The notes under the pieces are model-generated. The model was not told where the DNA came from and searched no databases. It worked only from the letters and a program-made list of their open reading frames with translations. Made by a program: the position numbers and the translations under genes. A stretch of DNA of 64,000 nucleotides from Actinoplanes sandaracinus (GTDB lineage: Bacteria; Actinomycetota; Actinomycetes; Mycobacteriales; Micromonosporaceae). Of the stretch, positions 43,912 to 53,245 are shown piece by piece (positions within the stretch are counted from its first letter, which is position 1; each line of letters starts with the position of its first letter). The stretch lies in assembly GCF_030009775.1 (NCBI RefSeq), contig NZ_JASCTH010000005.1, forward strand, positions 186,001-250,000, written 5' to 3'.

Positions 43912-45312
43912 GTGCGACAGCGCCCGCATCCGTTCATCGTCGCCGTCATGGCACTGCTGCTGAGCCTCACCGGGTGGCTGCTCGCACCGCCGGCCCGGGC
44001 AGCGGCCGGCGACGGCACCCCGCGCGATGCCAACATCGCCTTCTACGGGCGATGGGACACCACCGATCCGGCGGCCGTGGTCCCGCACTTCGCGGGCGCC
44101 TACCTCGTCACCGGATTCACCGGCACCCGGGTCGCTCTGCGGCAGCGTGGCGCCATCGACCTGTACTACAGCATCGACGGTGCCGACGACGTCTACCTGC
44201 GCAACGTCAACGGCACCGTCAACCTCACACCCACCCCGCTGCGCGCCGGCAACCACACCTTGCGGGTGTCCTACCGGGTCGTCGCCGGGTCGTACCGCGG
44301 TGACGCCGTCTTCCAGGGCCTCGTGCTGGACAGCGGCGCCACCACGCGCGCCGTGCCCCGGCCGGCGCGACTGCTGGAGTTCATCGGCGACTCGATCACC
44401 GTCGGCACCACCTCCTCGAAGAACGCGCTCACCGCGTACGGATGGCTGACCGGCGAGCAGCTCGCCGCCGCGCACACGCAGATCGCCGAGGGCGGCGCCT
44501 GCCTGGTCAGCGCCGCCGACGGCTGCACCGGCATGGCCGACCGGTTCCTGCGCGGCAACACCCCCGCGGGCTCGCCGCTCTGGGACTTCTCGCGGTACCA
44601 GGCCGACGCCGTCGTGATCAACCTGGGCACCAACGACGTCGGGCACGGCGTGAGCACCACCACCTTCCAGACCGTCTACACCGGCCTGCTGCGCGACATC
44701 CGCGCCAGATATCCGAGAGCCGCCATCCTGGCGCTGCAGACCTTCACCAAGCGGTACGCGGCTCAGACTCAGGCCGCGGTGCAGACCGTGACCGCCGCCG
44801 GCGACCGCAACACGTTCTTCGTCCCCACCGACGGATGGCTGCCGGCCGGCGGCTTGAGCGACAACGTGCACCCCAACGACGTCGGCCACCGCGCGATCGC
44901 CGCCCGGCTGGCGCCGATCATCGCCGCCAGGCTCGGCCCCGGCACGACCCCGTCCGCGTCGGCCTCCGCGTCGGCGTCCGCTTCGCCGGCGCCCGGCACG
45001 GCGTGCTCGGTCACCTACGCCCGGAGCAGCGAGTGGACCGGCGGCGCACAGTTCGACGTCACGATCCGCAACACGTCGGCGACGCCGGCCGCCGGGTGGA
45101 CGCTGACCTGGACGCTGCCCGCCGGCCAGCGGATCACCCAGGCCTGGAACGCCGCCGTCACTCAGGCCGGCACGGGCGCCCGCGCGGCCGGTGTCGCCTG
45201 GAACAGCACGATCCCCGCGGGGGGCTCCGCCGGGTTCGGGTTCCTCGCCGACAGCGCGAACAGCGGCGCCACCGGGTTCGCCCTCAACGGCGCCACCTGC
45301 ACCACCGCCTGA
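43912..45312 (+). CDS. Secreted SGNH esterase (CE2-like) with CBM2
   Basis: The 466-residue protein has a signal peptide (cleavage near ARA-AAG). A jelly-roll region follows (FYGRWDTTDPAAVVPHFAGAYL in outline, then GTRVALRQRG). The SGNH domain has block I LLEFIGDSITVGT, block III VVINLGTNDVGHG and block V DNVHPNDVGHRAIA. An Ala/Ser repeat linker leads to a C-terminal CBM2. The layout is CE2 with the CBM at the other end from the 28980 gene. GTG start follows GAGGAGG. It is probably co-transcribed with the CE12-type gene 92 bases downstream. Confidence 0.88.
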   Translation: MRQRPHPFIVAVMALLLSLTGWLLAPPARAAAGDGTPRDANIAFYGRWDTTDPAAVVPHFAGAYLVTGFTGTRVALRQRGAIDLYYSIDGADDVYLRNVNGTVNLTPTPLRAGNHTLRVSYRVVAGSYRGDAVFQGLVLDSGATTRAVPRPARLLEFIGDSITVGTTSSKNALTAYGWLTGEQLAAAHTQIAEGGACLVSAADGCTGMADRFLRGNTPAGSPLWDFSRYQADAVVINLGTNDVGHGVSTTTFQTVYTGLLRDIRARYPRAAILALQTFTKRYAAQTQAAVQTVTAAGDRNTFFVPTDGWLPAGGLSDNVHPNDVGHRAIAARLAPIIAARLGPGTTPSASASASASASPAPGTACSVTYARSSEWTGGAQFDVTIRNTSATPAAGWTLTWTLPAGQRITQAWNAAVTQAGTGARAAGVAWNSTIPAGGSAGFGFLADSANSGATGFALNGATCTTA

Positions 45313-45390
45313 CCTCCCGCCCGCACCACCGGGGCCCCGGCCTTCCGCCTGGCCTCCCGCCCGCACCTCCGGGGCCCTGGCCTCCCGTCT
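45311..45390. repeat. Two tandem 40-bp repeats between the esterase genes
   Basis: Units 45311-45350 and 45351-45390 read CCTCCCGCCCGCAC-C/T-... with about five differences. They fill the gap between the two genes and carry no coding signal. Confidence 0.75.
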
Positions 45391-45404
45391 GACAGGAGCA
45401 TGTC

Positions 45405-46619
45405 ATGACGCCTTTCCGGCGGCTTCTCGCGCCGCTCACCGCATCGGTTCTCGCCCTCACCGCCGGCGGCCTCAGCGTGGCCACCGCCCGGGCCGACGCC
45501 GCGCCCGCCTGCCGCGTCGACTACCGCATCACCAGCCAATGGGGTACGGGATTCGGCGCCGACGTGACGGTCACCAACCTCGGCGACGCGATGACCGGCT
45601 GGACGCTCCGCTGGACACTCGCACCGGGGCAGAGCGTCACGCAGGCGTGGAACGCGACCGTGGCGACGGCCGGCTCGGCGGCGACCGCCACCGGCCTGAG
45701 CCACAACAGCGCGGTGCCCGCCGGCGCCTCCGTCACCTTCGGGTTCACCGGCGCTCACACCGGCGGCAACCCCGTCCCGGCGTCGTTCACCCTCAACGGC
45801 ACGACCTGTCAGGGCGGTACCGCCCCCTCGGACGGCGGCACACCCGCACCGACGCCCTGCACCGGCCCCAGCACCCCGCCGGTCACGCCCGCGTCCCCGG
45901 CCCGGAAGGTCAAGATCTGGCTGGCCGGCGACTCCACCATGGCGAACCCGCAGGGAACCTGCCCGGTCGGCTGGGGCAGCCAGTTCGCCCCGTACTTCAC
46001 CAGCGACGTGACCGTGCAAAACAGCGCGGTCGGCGGGCGCAGCATCCAGACGTGGCTCTACGAGGGCAACGTCACCGGCACCAAGGACTCCGCCGGCGAA
46101 TGCGTCGTCAGTCCCGCCACCTACAGCTCGCGGTGGACCGGCATGCTCGACGCCACCACCGGGATGCGGGCGGGCGACTACCTGTTCATCCAGTTCGGCA
46201 TCAACGACGGCTCCTCCGCCTGTCCCCGCCACGTCGGCCCGGCCCGCTACCAGCAGTTGCTGGGCGTGATGGTCCAGGCGGCCAAGGCCCGGGGCGCCAA
46301 ACCGGTCCTCGTCACCCCGGTCGCGGCGATCAGGTGCAACGGCGGCTCCGCCGTCGGTAACCGCGGCTTCCTCACCGAGACCCGGAACGCCGCCACCGCC
46401 AACGGCGTGCCGGTGATCGATCTGCACCAGCGCAGCGTCGCCCTGTACAACAGGCTGCGACTCTGCCCGAACAACGGCGACTACTCGTCCGGCGCGGTGG
46501 GTTCCTTCTTCTGCAACGACCACACCCACTTCGAGGCCGCCGGGGCCCGGCAGATCGCGGGCCTGATCACGGCGGCGCTGGGCGAACAGGGCATCCCCCT
46601 CGCCTCCTACCTTCGCTGA
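45405..46619 (+). CDS. Secreted CBM2 plus CE12-type rhamnogalacturonan acetylesterase
   Basis: The 404-residue protein has a signal peptide, then an N-terminal CBM2 (CRVDYRITSQWGTGFGADVT, WTLRWTLAPGQ) and a Pro/Thr linker. The SGNH domain is of the CE12 kind: block I IWLAGDSTMANPQ, block II VGGRSIQTW, block III IQFGINDGS and block V CNDHTHFEAAGARQIA. CE12 enzymes remove acetyl groups from rhamnogalacturonan I, which fits the PL11 lyase at 53246. ATG at 45405 follows CAGGAG. Confidence 0.9.
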   Translation: MTPFRRLLAPLTASVLALTAGGLSVATARADAAPACRVDYRITSQWGTGFGADVTVTNLGDAMTGWTLRWTLAPGQSVTQAWNATVATAGSAATATGLSHNSAVPAGASVTFGFTGAHTGGNPVPASFTLNGTTCQGGTAPSDGGTPAPTPCTGPSTPPVTPASPARKVKIWLAGDSTMANPQGTCPVGWGSQFAPYFTSDVTVQNSAVGGRSIQTWLYEGNVTGTKDSAGECVVSPATYSSRWTGMLDATTGMRAGDYLFIQFGINDGSSACPRHVGPARYQQLLGVMVQAAKARGAKPVLVTPVAAIRCNGGSAVGNRGFLTETRNAATANGVPVIDLHQRSVALYNRLRLCPNNGDYSSGAVGSFFCNDHTHFEAAGARQIAGLITAALGEQGIPLASYLR

Positions 46620-46767
46620 CCCCGCTTCCTTCCGAGTACGGCGCGGCCAGAATGGCCGAGCTCCTCGTCAGGGAATCCGCGAACGCAACCCGCCCTCACC
46701 AGATATCCGCGCTGAGCGCGAGAACGACGAGGCGGCAGCGAAACGATCCTCAGCGATGCGCCATACC

Positions 46768-46796
46768 TTGACACCGCTCGATGTGAGCGATAACAC
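46768..46796 (+). promoter_or_regulatory. Promoter with operator over the -10 element, before second GH27
   Basis: TTGACA at 46768-46773 is followed after exactly 17 bases by TAACAC. The TAACAC is the right half of the operator TGTGAGCGATAACA (46782-46795). A repressor here would cover the -10 element. The leader to the GTG start at 46936 is about 130 bp. Nothing else is seen in 46620-46935. Confidence 0.75.
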
Positions 46797-46935
46797 TTCC
46801 GAGTCACAGCACCATGGAGGCAATGCTCCGGTAACGCTTCCCGCGCCCCGCCGTCACGCACGCCGTCTGGCGCAGCCGTGGCCGCCTCGCCCCAGGCGGC
46901 CGCGAGGCGATCCCCCCTTCGAGAGCAGGTTCCTT

Positions 46936-48576
46936 GTGAGATCTCCGGTGCGGCCGCTCGCAGCCGCCCTCTCCGTCCTGGCCACGACTCTGGCGTGCGC
47001 GACGTTCGCCCCCGCCTCGCCCGCCGCGGCGGCGCCCGGCAGCCCCGCCGTCCGGCCGCCGCTGGGCTGGAACAGCTGGAACACCTTCGGTTGCGACATC
47101 GACGAGGCGAAGATCCGCGGCGCCGCGGACGCCATGGTGAGCTCCGGGATGCGTGCGGCCGGCTATGAGTACGTCGTCGTCGACGACTGCTGGCAGGCGA
47201 CGACCCGGGACGCCGCCGGCAATCTGCGCTCCGACCCCACCCGATTCCCGACCGGGATGAAGGCGCTCGGCGACTACATCCACGGGAAAGGGCTGAAGTT
47301 CGGCATCTACCAGGCCCCACGCGAGGAGACCTGTGCCCAGTACTTCAACGCCGTCGGCGGCGCCACCGGCGCCCTGAACCACGAGCAGCAGGACGCCGAC
47401 ACGTTCGCGGCGTGGGGCGTCGACTTCCTCAAGTACGACTGGTGCTCACCGTGGGGCACCCTGAACGAGCAGGTCACCGGCTTCACGAAGATGCGTGACG
47501 CCCTGCGCTCCACCGGACGGCCGATCGTCTACTCGATCAATTCCAACAGCGCGCACACCAACACCGGCCCGTCCTACGACTGGAGCCCGGTCGCGGACAT
47601 GTGGCGCACCACCGAGGACATCACCGACCGGTGGAGCACCGGCTGCCGCGCCGACTGCTTCATGGGCGTCACCGAGATCCTCGACGTGCAGGCGCCGCTC
47701 GCCTCCTGGGCCGGCCCGCGGCACTTCAACGACCCGGACATGCTCGAAGTCGGCGTGCGGGGCACCTTCACCCCCACCGAGAACCGGGCCCACTTCAGCA
47801 TGTGGGCCATCATGGCCGCCCCGCTGATCGCCGGCAACGACATCACCACGATGCCGCCCGACGTACGGGCCGTGCTGACGAACCCCGACGTGCTGGCCGT
47901 CAACCAGGACAGTCTCGGCCGGCAGGCCACCCGGGTCCGCGACTACGGCGAGACCGAGGTGTGGGCGAAGGCCCTCAGCGACGGATCGGCCGCCGTGGCC
48001 CTGCTCAACCGCTCGAGCACCACCGCCACCGTGTCCACCACCGCCTCCGAGATCGGCATGCCCGCCGCGAACGGCTACCAGTTGTTCGACGTCTGGAGCA
48101 AGGCGGCCCGCAACACGGCCGGCGCGATCAGCGCCACCGTCGCGCCGCACGGTGTGGTCATGTACCGGGTGCGCACCGGCTCGACGGTTCCCACCGACAC
48201 CTTCAGCCTGCGCGGCGCCGGGTCCGGGCGGTGCCTGGACGTGCTCGGCGGCGCGCCGGCGGACGGAGCCCAGGCCGTGATCTGGGACTGCAACGGCGGC
48301 ATCACCCAGGTCGTCACCGCCGCCGACGGCCAGCTCCGCATCGGCGGCAAGTGCCTCGACGCCGACGGCAACGGCACCGCGAACGGCACCAGGGTCATCC
48401 TCTGGACCTGTGGCGCCGGCGCCAACCAGCAATGGACGCCGCAGGCCGACGGCGCCGTCCGGGGAGCGCAGTCCGGCAAGTGCCTCGACGTGAACCAGGC
48501 CGCCACCGCCAACAACAGCACGCTTCTGCTGTGGACCTGCTCGGCGGCGGCGAACCAGCGCTGGTCCCGGGTCTGA
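46936..48576 (+). CDS. Second secreted GH27 enzyme with ricin domain
   Basis: The 546-residue precursor begins with GTG and a signal peptide (LAAALSVLATTLACATF, then SPAAAA). The GH27 barrel opens PPLGWNSWNTFGCDIDE, with the nucleophile in LKYDWCSPWG and the acid/base in WRTTEDITDRW. A beta-sandwich and C-terminal ricin CBM13 follow (GRCLDVLG, GKCLDADG, GKCLDVNQ). It resembles the 33656 enzyme through the catalytic domain, so the two are paralogues. alpha-Galactosidase or beta-L-arabinopyranosidase activity is likely. The start is placed downstream of the promoter at 46768. Confidence 0.92.
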   Translation: MRSPVRPLAAALSVLATTLACATFAPASPAAAAPGSPAVRPPLGWNSWNTFGCDIDEAKIRGAADAMVSSGMRAAGYEYVVVDDCWQATTRDAAGNLRSDPTRFPTGMKALGDYIHGKGLKFGIYQAPREETCAQYFNAVGGATGALNHEQQDADTFAAWGVDFLKYDWCSPWGTLNEQVTGFTKMRDALRSTGRPIVYSINSNSAHTNTGPSYDWSPVADMWRTTEDITDRWSTGCRADCFMGVTEILDVQAPLASWAGPRHFNDPDMLEVGVRGTFTPTENRAHFSMWAIMAAPLIAGNDITTMPPDVRAVLTNPDVLAVNQDSLGRQATRVRDYGETEVWAKALSDGSAAVALLNRSSTTATVSTTASEIGMPAANGYQLFDVWSKAARNTAGAISATVAPHGVVMYRVRTGSTVPTDTFSLRGAGSGRCLDVLGGAPADGAQAVIWDCNGGITQVVTAADGQLRIGGKCLDADGNGTANGTRVILWTCGAGANQQWTPQADGAVRGAQSGKCLDVNQAATANNSTLLLWTCSAAANQRWSRV

Positions 48577-48583
48577 TCACGGA

Positions 48584-48609
48584 GGCCTGGGGCCGGCCGG
48601 CCCCAGGCC
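48584..48609 (+). terminator. Hairpin terminator between second GH27 and the GH43 operon
   Basis: GGCCTGGGGCC pairs with its complement across a 4-base loop, eight bases after the stop. It stands only six bases before the next -35 element, separating the two transcription units. Confidence 0.8.
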
Positions 48610-48615
48610 CACTTC

Positions 48616-48644
48616 TTGACACACATCTATGTGAGCGATAACAC
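48616..48644 (+). promoter_or_regulatory. Promoter with operator over the -10 element, before the GH43 operon
   Basis: TTGACA at 48616-48621, a 17-base spacer and TAACAC at 48639. The operator TGTGAGCGATAACA at 48630-48643 overlaps the -10, in exactly the same geometry as at 46768. Confidence 0.8.
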
Positions 48645-48749
48645 TACGGCAACGGCCGTAACGCGGGGGAAACGCAACCTCAACGACCTGATCATGACCT
48701 TCCGTCTTGCGAGGCGCTTCGCGCCCCGTACCCCGAGGAAGTGGGTCTC

Positions 48750-50147
48750 ATGTCCCTGCCCCGCCCCAGCCGCAAGCGCCTCGCCGGCGCGATGACGGTC
48801 GTCCTCGGCGCCTCCGTGGCGGCGGTCGGCACGGCTGCGCCCGTCCTCGCCGCCGAGATCCCGAGCGGGGCCCGGTCGCTGCAGTCCGTCAACGTCGCGG
48901 GGTCCTACCTGCGGCACACCGACTACCTCGGCGGCATCGCCGCGGTCAGCTCCACCAGCACCACCCAGGCCAAGAAGGACGCGACCTTCACGGTGACACC
49001 GGGCCTCGCGGGCGGCGCGGGCTGCGTGTCGTTCCAGGCCGCCAACGGGATGTGGCTGCGCCACCGTGACTATCGGATCCGGCTGGAGACCAACGCGGGC
49101 ACCGCCACGTTCCTCGCCGACGCCACCTTCTGCGTGCGCGACGGGTCAACCGGCGGATCGGTCCGCCTCGAATCGTTCAACTATCCCGGGCGGTTTCTCC
49201 GGCACCGCGACAGCGCGCTCTGGATCGATCCGCCGGCCACCAACGCGAACACGTTCGCCGCCGACAGCTCGTTCCGGGTCACCGCGCCCTGGGTCGCCGG
49301 CGCCCGCAGCCCGGTGATCAAGGGGTTGTACGCCGACCCGAACATCGCCCACCTCGGCGGCCGCTACTACATCTATCCCACCACCGACGGCTACCACGGC
49401 TGGAGCGGCAGCCGGTTCAAGGCGTTCTCCTCCACCGACCTGGTGAACTGGACCGACCACGGCACCATCCTGGACCTCGGCCCACAGATCGCCTGGGCCG
49501 ACGACCGCGCGTGGGCGCCGACGATCGCCTACCGCGACAACCGCTACTACTTCTACTTCAGCGCCGCCACCAGCATCGGGGTGGCGACCTCCAGCAGCCC
49601 GACCGGGCCGTTCACCGATCCGCTCGGCCGGCCCCTGATCGCGGCCGGCTTCCGCGGCGGCCAGATGATCGACCCGCAGGTGTTCACCGACACCGACGGC
49701 CAGTCCTACCTGTACTGGGGCAACGGCTCGGCGTACGCCGTCCGTCTGAACGCCGACATGATCTCCTTCGACGCGAGTCAGGTCCGCACGTTCAGCCTGC
49801 CCGACTTCCGCGAGGGCGCGTTCGTGTTCAAGCGTGGCGCCACGTACTACATGACGTACTCGGTCGACGACACCGGATCGGAGAACTACCACGTCGAGTA
49901 CGCGACCGGCGCCTCACCGTTCGGCCCGTGGACGCACCGCGGCACGATCCTGTCCAAGAATCTGAGCCTGGGCATCAAGGGTCCGGCGCACCAGTCGGTC
50001 GTCAAGGCGCCGGACAGCGACACCTGGCACATCGCCTACCACCGCTTCGCGATACCGGCGGGCAACGGCACGAACCGTGAGGTGACCGTCGACCGGATGC
50101 GGTTCAACGCCGACGGCACCATCCAGCCCGTCATCCCCACGCTGTGA
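48750..50147 (+). CDS. Secreted AbfB plus GH43-type arabinan/galactan hydrolase
   Basis: The 465-residue protein has a signal peptide (cleavage near VLAAE). An N-terminal AbfB (CBM42) domain at about 35-175 (SLQSVNVAGSYLRH, SFNYPGRFLRHRD) binds arabinofuranose side chains. A five-bladed GH43-like propeller follows: base Asp in KGLYADPNI, pKa-modulating Asp near GGQMIDPQVF and acid Glu near FREGAFVFK. Arabinofuranosidase, arabinanase or galactosidase activity is possible. ATG at 48750 follows GAGGAAG; an in-frame GTG is three codons upstream. Confidence 0.9.
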   Translation: MSLPRPSRKRLAGAMTVVLGASVAAVGTAAPVLAAEIPSGARSLQSVNVAGSYLRHTDYLGGIAAVSSTSTTQAKKDATFTVTPGLAGGAGCVSFQAANGMWLRHRDYRIRLETNAGTATFLADATFCVRDGSTGGSVRLESFNYPGRFLRHRDSALWIDPPATNANTFAADSSFRVTAPWVAGARSPVIKGLYADPNIAHLGGRYYIYPTTDGYHGWSGSRFKAFSSTDLVNWTDHGTILDLGPQIAWADDRAWAPTIAYRDNRYYFYFSAATSIGVATSSSPTGPFTDPLGRPLIAAGFRGGQMIDPQVFTDTDGQSYLYWGNGSAYAVRLNADMISFDASQVRTFSLPDFREGAFVFKRGATYYMTYSVDDTGSENYHVEYATGASPFGPWTHRGTILSKNLSLGIKGPAHQSVVKAPDSDTWHIAYHRFAIPAGNGTNREVTVDRMRFNADGTIQPVIPTL

Positions 50148-50171
50148 CCGTCCTCCTCCCGGGAGATCCCC

Positions 50172-51563
50172 ATGCCTCTGTCCCGCAGAGAGTTCCACCG
50201 TCTGGCCGCGCTCGGCACGCTGACCGCCGCCGCCGGCGGCGCCGCCGTGCTCGGCGCCCCGCCGGCCGCGCTGGCGGCCGACAGCGCCTACGTGTTCGGC
50301 TACTTCAAGGAGACGCCGAACCAGAGCGGCGACAGCTATGCCCTGCACCTGGCGGTCAGCACCGACGGGCTGAACTGGCGGCCACTGAACCAGAACAACC
50401 CGGTGGCGACCCCGACCGCCGGGACGCTCGGGCTGCGCGACCCGTTCATCCTGCGCAAGCGGGACGGCACCTTCGTCGTCCTGGCCACCGACCTGCGCGG
50501 CCGGATCTTCACCGAGAACAACCAGTACCTGCACGTGTGGGACTCGACCGACCTGCGCGGTTTCACCGGGTACCGCCGGATCCGGATGCACGGCCTGGCC
50601 ACCCACACCTGGGCCCCGACCGCGTTCTGGGTGGCCTCGCGCAACCAGTACGCCATCGTCTACTCCGCCAACAACGGCGCCGACGTCTTCATGGTCAATT
50701 ACACGTCGGACTTCCGGACGGTGAGCGCCAACCAGGTCTACCACAGCCCTGGCTTCCCGGTTCTGGACGCCGACGTCGTCGTCGACGGATCCACCTTCTA
50801 CATGTACTACAAGAACCTCGCCGACGGCCTGATCTACGGCGCCCGGTCGTCGACCGGCGCACCCCGCAGCTACACCGACTACACCGGCGGGCTCCGGCAG
50901 GGCGGCGCGATCGAGGCGCCGATGCTGGTCAGGAACAACACCGGCAGCGGGTGGCGGCTGTGGGGCGACTCGTTCAGCCCGGTCAACAACGACTACTACG
51001 CGTGGTCGACGTCGAACGTCGGCGGCAACGCCTGGACGCCGCTCCATCAGCGCGACTACACCCCGCCGCTGAACGCCAAGCACGGCTCGATCGTCGGGAT
51101 CACCTCGGCCGAGTACGACGGCCTCGTCTCCCGGTGGGGCCTGCCGGCCTGGGTGCGGCTGAAGTCGTACAACTTCCCCGACCGGTACGTCCGGCACGCC
51201 GGCGGCATCGCCCGGATCGACGCCTACCCGTTCGACCCGCACCAGGACCAGTTGTGGCGGATGGTTCCGGGCCTGGCCGACCCCGCCGGCGTGTCCTTCG
51301 CATCGATCAATCTGCCGGGCCGTTTCCTGCGGCACAGCGACTACGCGATCCGGCTGGACACCGATGACGGCACCGCGACGTTCCGCGCCGACGCGACGTT
51401 CACCCGGGTCGCCGGTCTCGCGGACCCCACCTGGTCGTCGTGGCGTTCCCACAACTTCCCCGACCGCTACCTGCGCCACTCCGGCTACGTGCTGCGCATC
51501 GACCCGCTCAGCGCGGCGTCCAGCGCGGCCGACCGGCAGGACGCCACGTTCCGGATCTCCTGA
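50172..51563 (+). CDS. Tat-exported GH43-like hydrolase with C-terminal AbfB
   Basis: The 463-residue protein starts with a Tat signal (LSRREFHRLAALG). It has a GH43/GH62-like propeller (VFGYFKETPNQSGDSYALHLAV in outline, GLRDPFILRKRDGTF, THTWAPTAFWV, VLDADVVVDG, GAIEAPMLV). A C-terminal AbfB domain covers about 320-463 (KSYNFPDRYVRHAGGIARID). Gene spacing (24 bases after the previous stop) places it in one operon with its neighbours. It probably acts on arabinose decorations. The catalytic Glu is taken to be in IEAPM. Confidence 0.88.
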   Translation: MPLSRREFHRLAALGTLTAAAGGAAVLGAPPAALAADSAYVFGYFKETPNQSGDSYALHLAVSTDGLNWRPLNQNNPVATPTAGTLGLRDPFILRKRDGTFVVLATDLRGRIFTENNQYLHVWDSTDLRGFTGYRRIRMHGLATHTWAPTAFWVASRNQYAIVYSANNGADVFMVNYTSDFRTVSANQVYHSPGFPVLDADVVVDGSTFYMYYKNLADGLIYGARSSTGAPRSYTDYTGGLRQGGAIEAPMLVRNNTGSGWRLWGDSFSPVNNDYYAWSTSNVGGNAWTPLHQRDYTPPLNAKHGSIVGITSAEYDGLVSRWGLPAWVRLKSYNFPDRYVRHAGGIARIDAYPFDPHQDQLWRMVPGLADPAGVSFASINLPGRFLRHSDYAIRLDTDDGTATFRADATFTRVAGLADPTWSSWRSHNFPDRYLRHSGYVLRIDPLSAASSAADRQDATFRIS

Positions 51564-51594
51564 TCCGTCCCGACCTTCCGACAGGAGCGTTCTG

Positions 51595-53067
51595 ATGGGC
51601 AGATTCCCCCTCCGTACCGCGCTGGCCTCCGGTGTGGTCACCGTGCTGGCCGGCATCGGCGCGGTCGCGGTCGTGACCGAGGCCTCGGCCGCCACCGTGC
51701 GGGCCGGCATCCCCTACGTGCTGGTCAACCGCAACAGCGGCAAGGCGATGGACGTCTACAACCTGGCGACCACCGACGGCGCCGCGATCAACCAGTACAC
51801 CCGCAACGACGGCGCCTGGCAGCAGTGGAAGTTCCTCGACGCAGGCTCCGGCTGGTACCGGCTGCAGTCGGTGCACAGCGGCAAGGTCCTCGACCTGCCC
51901 ACCACCGCCGACGGCGTGCAACTCGTACAGAACACCGACCGCAACGACGCCCGCCAGCAGTTCCGCCTCGCCGACTCGGCCGGCGGCCTGGTCCGCCTGA
52001 TCAACCGCAACAGCGGCAAGGCCGTCGAGGTGTGGGAGAGGTCCACGGCCGACGGCGCCCGGATCTCGCAGTACCAGGACCTGGACGGGACGAACCAGCA
52101 GTGGCAGCTGATCCCGCTGGCCGGCACGGCACGCACCTTCACCAATCCGATCAAGCGCAACGGGCCGGACCCGTGGCTGCAGCACCACAACGGCTACTAC
52201 TACCTGGCCACCACGACGTGGAACTCCACCATCACCATGCGCCGGTCGGCCACCCTGGCCGGACTGGCCACCGCCACCGATCAGGTGATCTTCAACCTGG
52301 CCGGGCGCGCCAACGGCTGCTGCAACATGTGGGCGCCGGAGTTCCATCTGATCAACGGGCGCTGGTACTTCTACTACACCGCCGGGCAGAACGTGCCCGA
52401 CTACAACCCCACCCAGCGGCTGCACGTGCTGGAGTCGGCCGGCACCGACCCGATGGGGCCCTACACGTTCAAGGCCGACCTGGGCAGCGACTGGGCGCTC
52501 GACGCGAGCGTGCTGAAGGTGGGCGCCAACCTGTACCTGATGGGCACCTACAACGCCGGTGGCTCCTACGGGCAGTCCAACTTCATCCAGCGCCTGTCCA
52601 ACCCGTGGACGCTCACCGGCTCACGTGCCCGGCTCAGCTCGCCGACGCTGTCCTGGGAGCGGCAGACCGGCGCGGTCAACGAAGGCCCCGAGCCGCTCTA
52701 CCACGACGGCAAGGTCATGGTCGTCTACTCCGCCTCCGCCTGCTGGGGTCCCGACTACAAGCTGGGCCTGCTCACCCTGACCGGCAGCGACCCGCTGAAC
52801 CCCGCCCACTGGACCAAGAAGTCCACCCCGGTGTTCCAGCGCAACGACGCCAACGGCGTGTTCGCGCCGGGCCACAACGGATTCTTCAAGTCACCGGACG
52901 GCACCGAGGACTGGATCGTCTACCACGCCAACGACTCCGCGGGCGGCGGCTGCGACATGAACCGGTCGACCCGGGCGCAGAAGTTCACCTGGAACGCCGA
53001 CGGCACACCGAACTTCGGCACCCCCGTCCGCCTCGGCACCACCCTCACCGCACCCTCCGGCGAGTAG
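51595..53067 (+). CDS. Secreted ricin-like lectin plus GH43 arabinofuranosidase-type enzyme
   Basis: The 490-residue protein has a signal peptide (cleavage near ASAAT). An N-terminal RicinB-like lectin domain with three repeats follows (LVNRNSGKAMDVYN, SVHSGKVLDLP, LINRNSGKAVEVWE). The GH43 propeller has FTNPIKRNGPDPWL (base), MWAPEFHLINGRWYFYYTA (in outline), LDASVL and NEGPEPLYHDGK (acid Glu). The layout fits GH43 subfamilies acting on arabinan or arabinoxylan. It starts 31 bases after the upstream gene and ends the GH43 operon. Confidence 0.9.
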   Translation: MGRFPLRTALASGVVTVLAGIGAVAVVTEASAATVRAGIPYVLVNRNSGKAMDVYNLATTDGAAINQYTRNDGAWQQWKFLDAGSGWYRLQSVHSGKVLDLPTTADGVQLVQNTDRNDARQQFRLADSAGGLVRLINRNSGKAVEVWERSTADGARISQYQDLDGTNQQWQLIPLAGTARTFTNPIKRNGPDPWLQHHNGYYYLATTTWNSTITMRRSATLAGLATATDQVIFNLAGRANGCCNMWAPEFHLINGRWYFYYTAGQNVPDYNPTQRLHVLESAGTDPMGPYTFKADLGSDWALDASVLKVGANLYLMGTYNAGGSYGQSNFIQRLSNPWTLTGSRARLSSPTLSWERQTGAVNEGPEPLYHDGKVMVVYSASACWGPDYKLGLLTLTGSDPLNPAHWTKKSTPVFQRNDANGVFAPGHNGFFKSPDGTEDWIVYHANDSAGGGCDMNRSTRAQKFTWNADGTPNFGTPVRLGTTLTAPSGE

Positions 53068-53115
53068 CGGGCGGGGCCCCGCGGCACCCGACCACAATAA
53101 TTGACCTATATCGAT

Positions 53116-53158
53116 TGACACTTATTCGCACTGAAGACACGATGAATGTTAAGTGTCA
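53116..53158. promoter_or_regulatory. Inverted repeat in the rhamnogalacturonan lyase leader
   Basis: TGACACTT (53116-53123) and AAGTGTCA (53151-53158) are perfect complements 27 bases apart, in an AT-rich segment that also has a -35-like TTGACA at 53115. It may be an operator pair or an RNA hairpin. It differs from the operators of the other genes. Confidence 0.5.
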
Positions 53159-53245
53159 CGTCCGTGAGACGCCTCCGATCCGGCCGTCAGGACTCTCCCC
53201 CGAACGAGCTCTGCACCGGCCGTCCCCAGGTCTTGGAGCCCACCC

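Noticed and set aside
43117..45366. 749-codon open frame antisense to the GH12 and SGNH genes
   Set aside because: Same reason; no recognisable domain, and it crosses a terminator and a CebR box.
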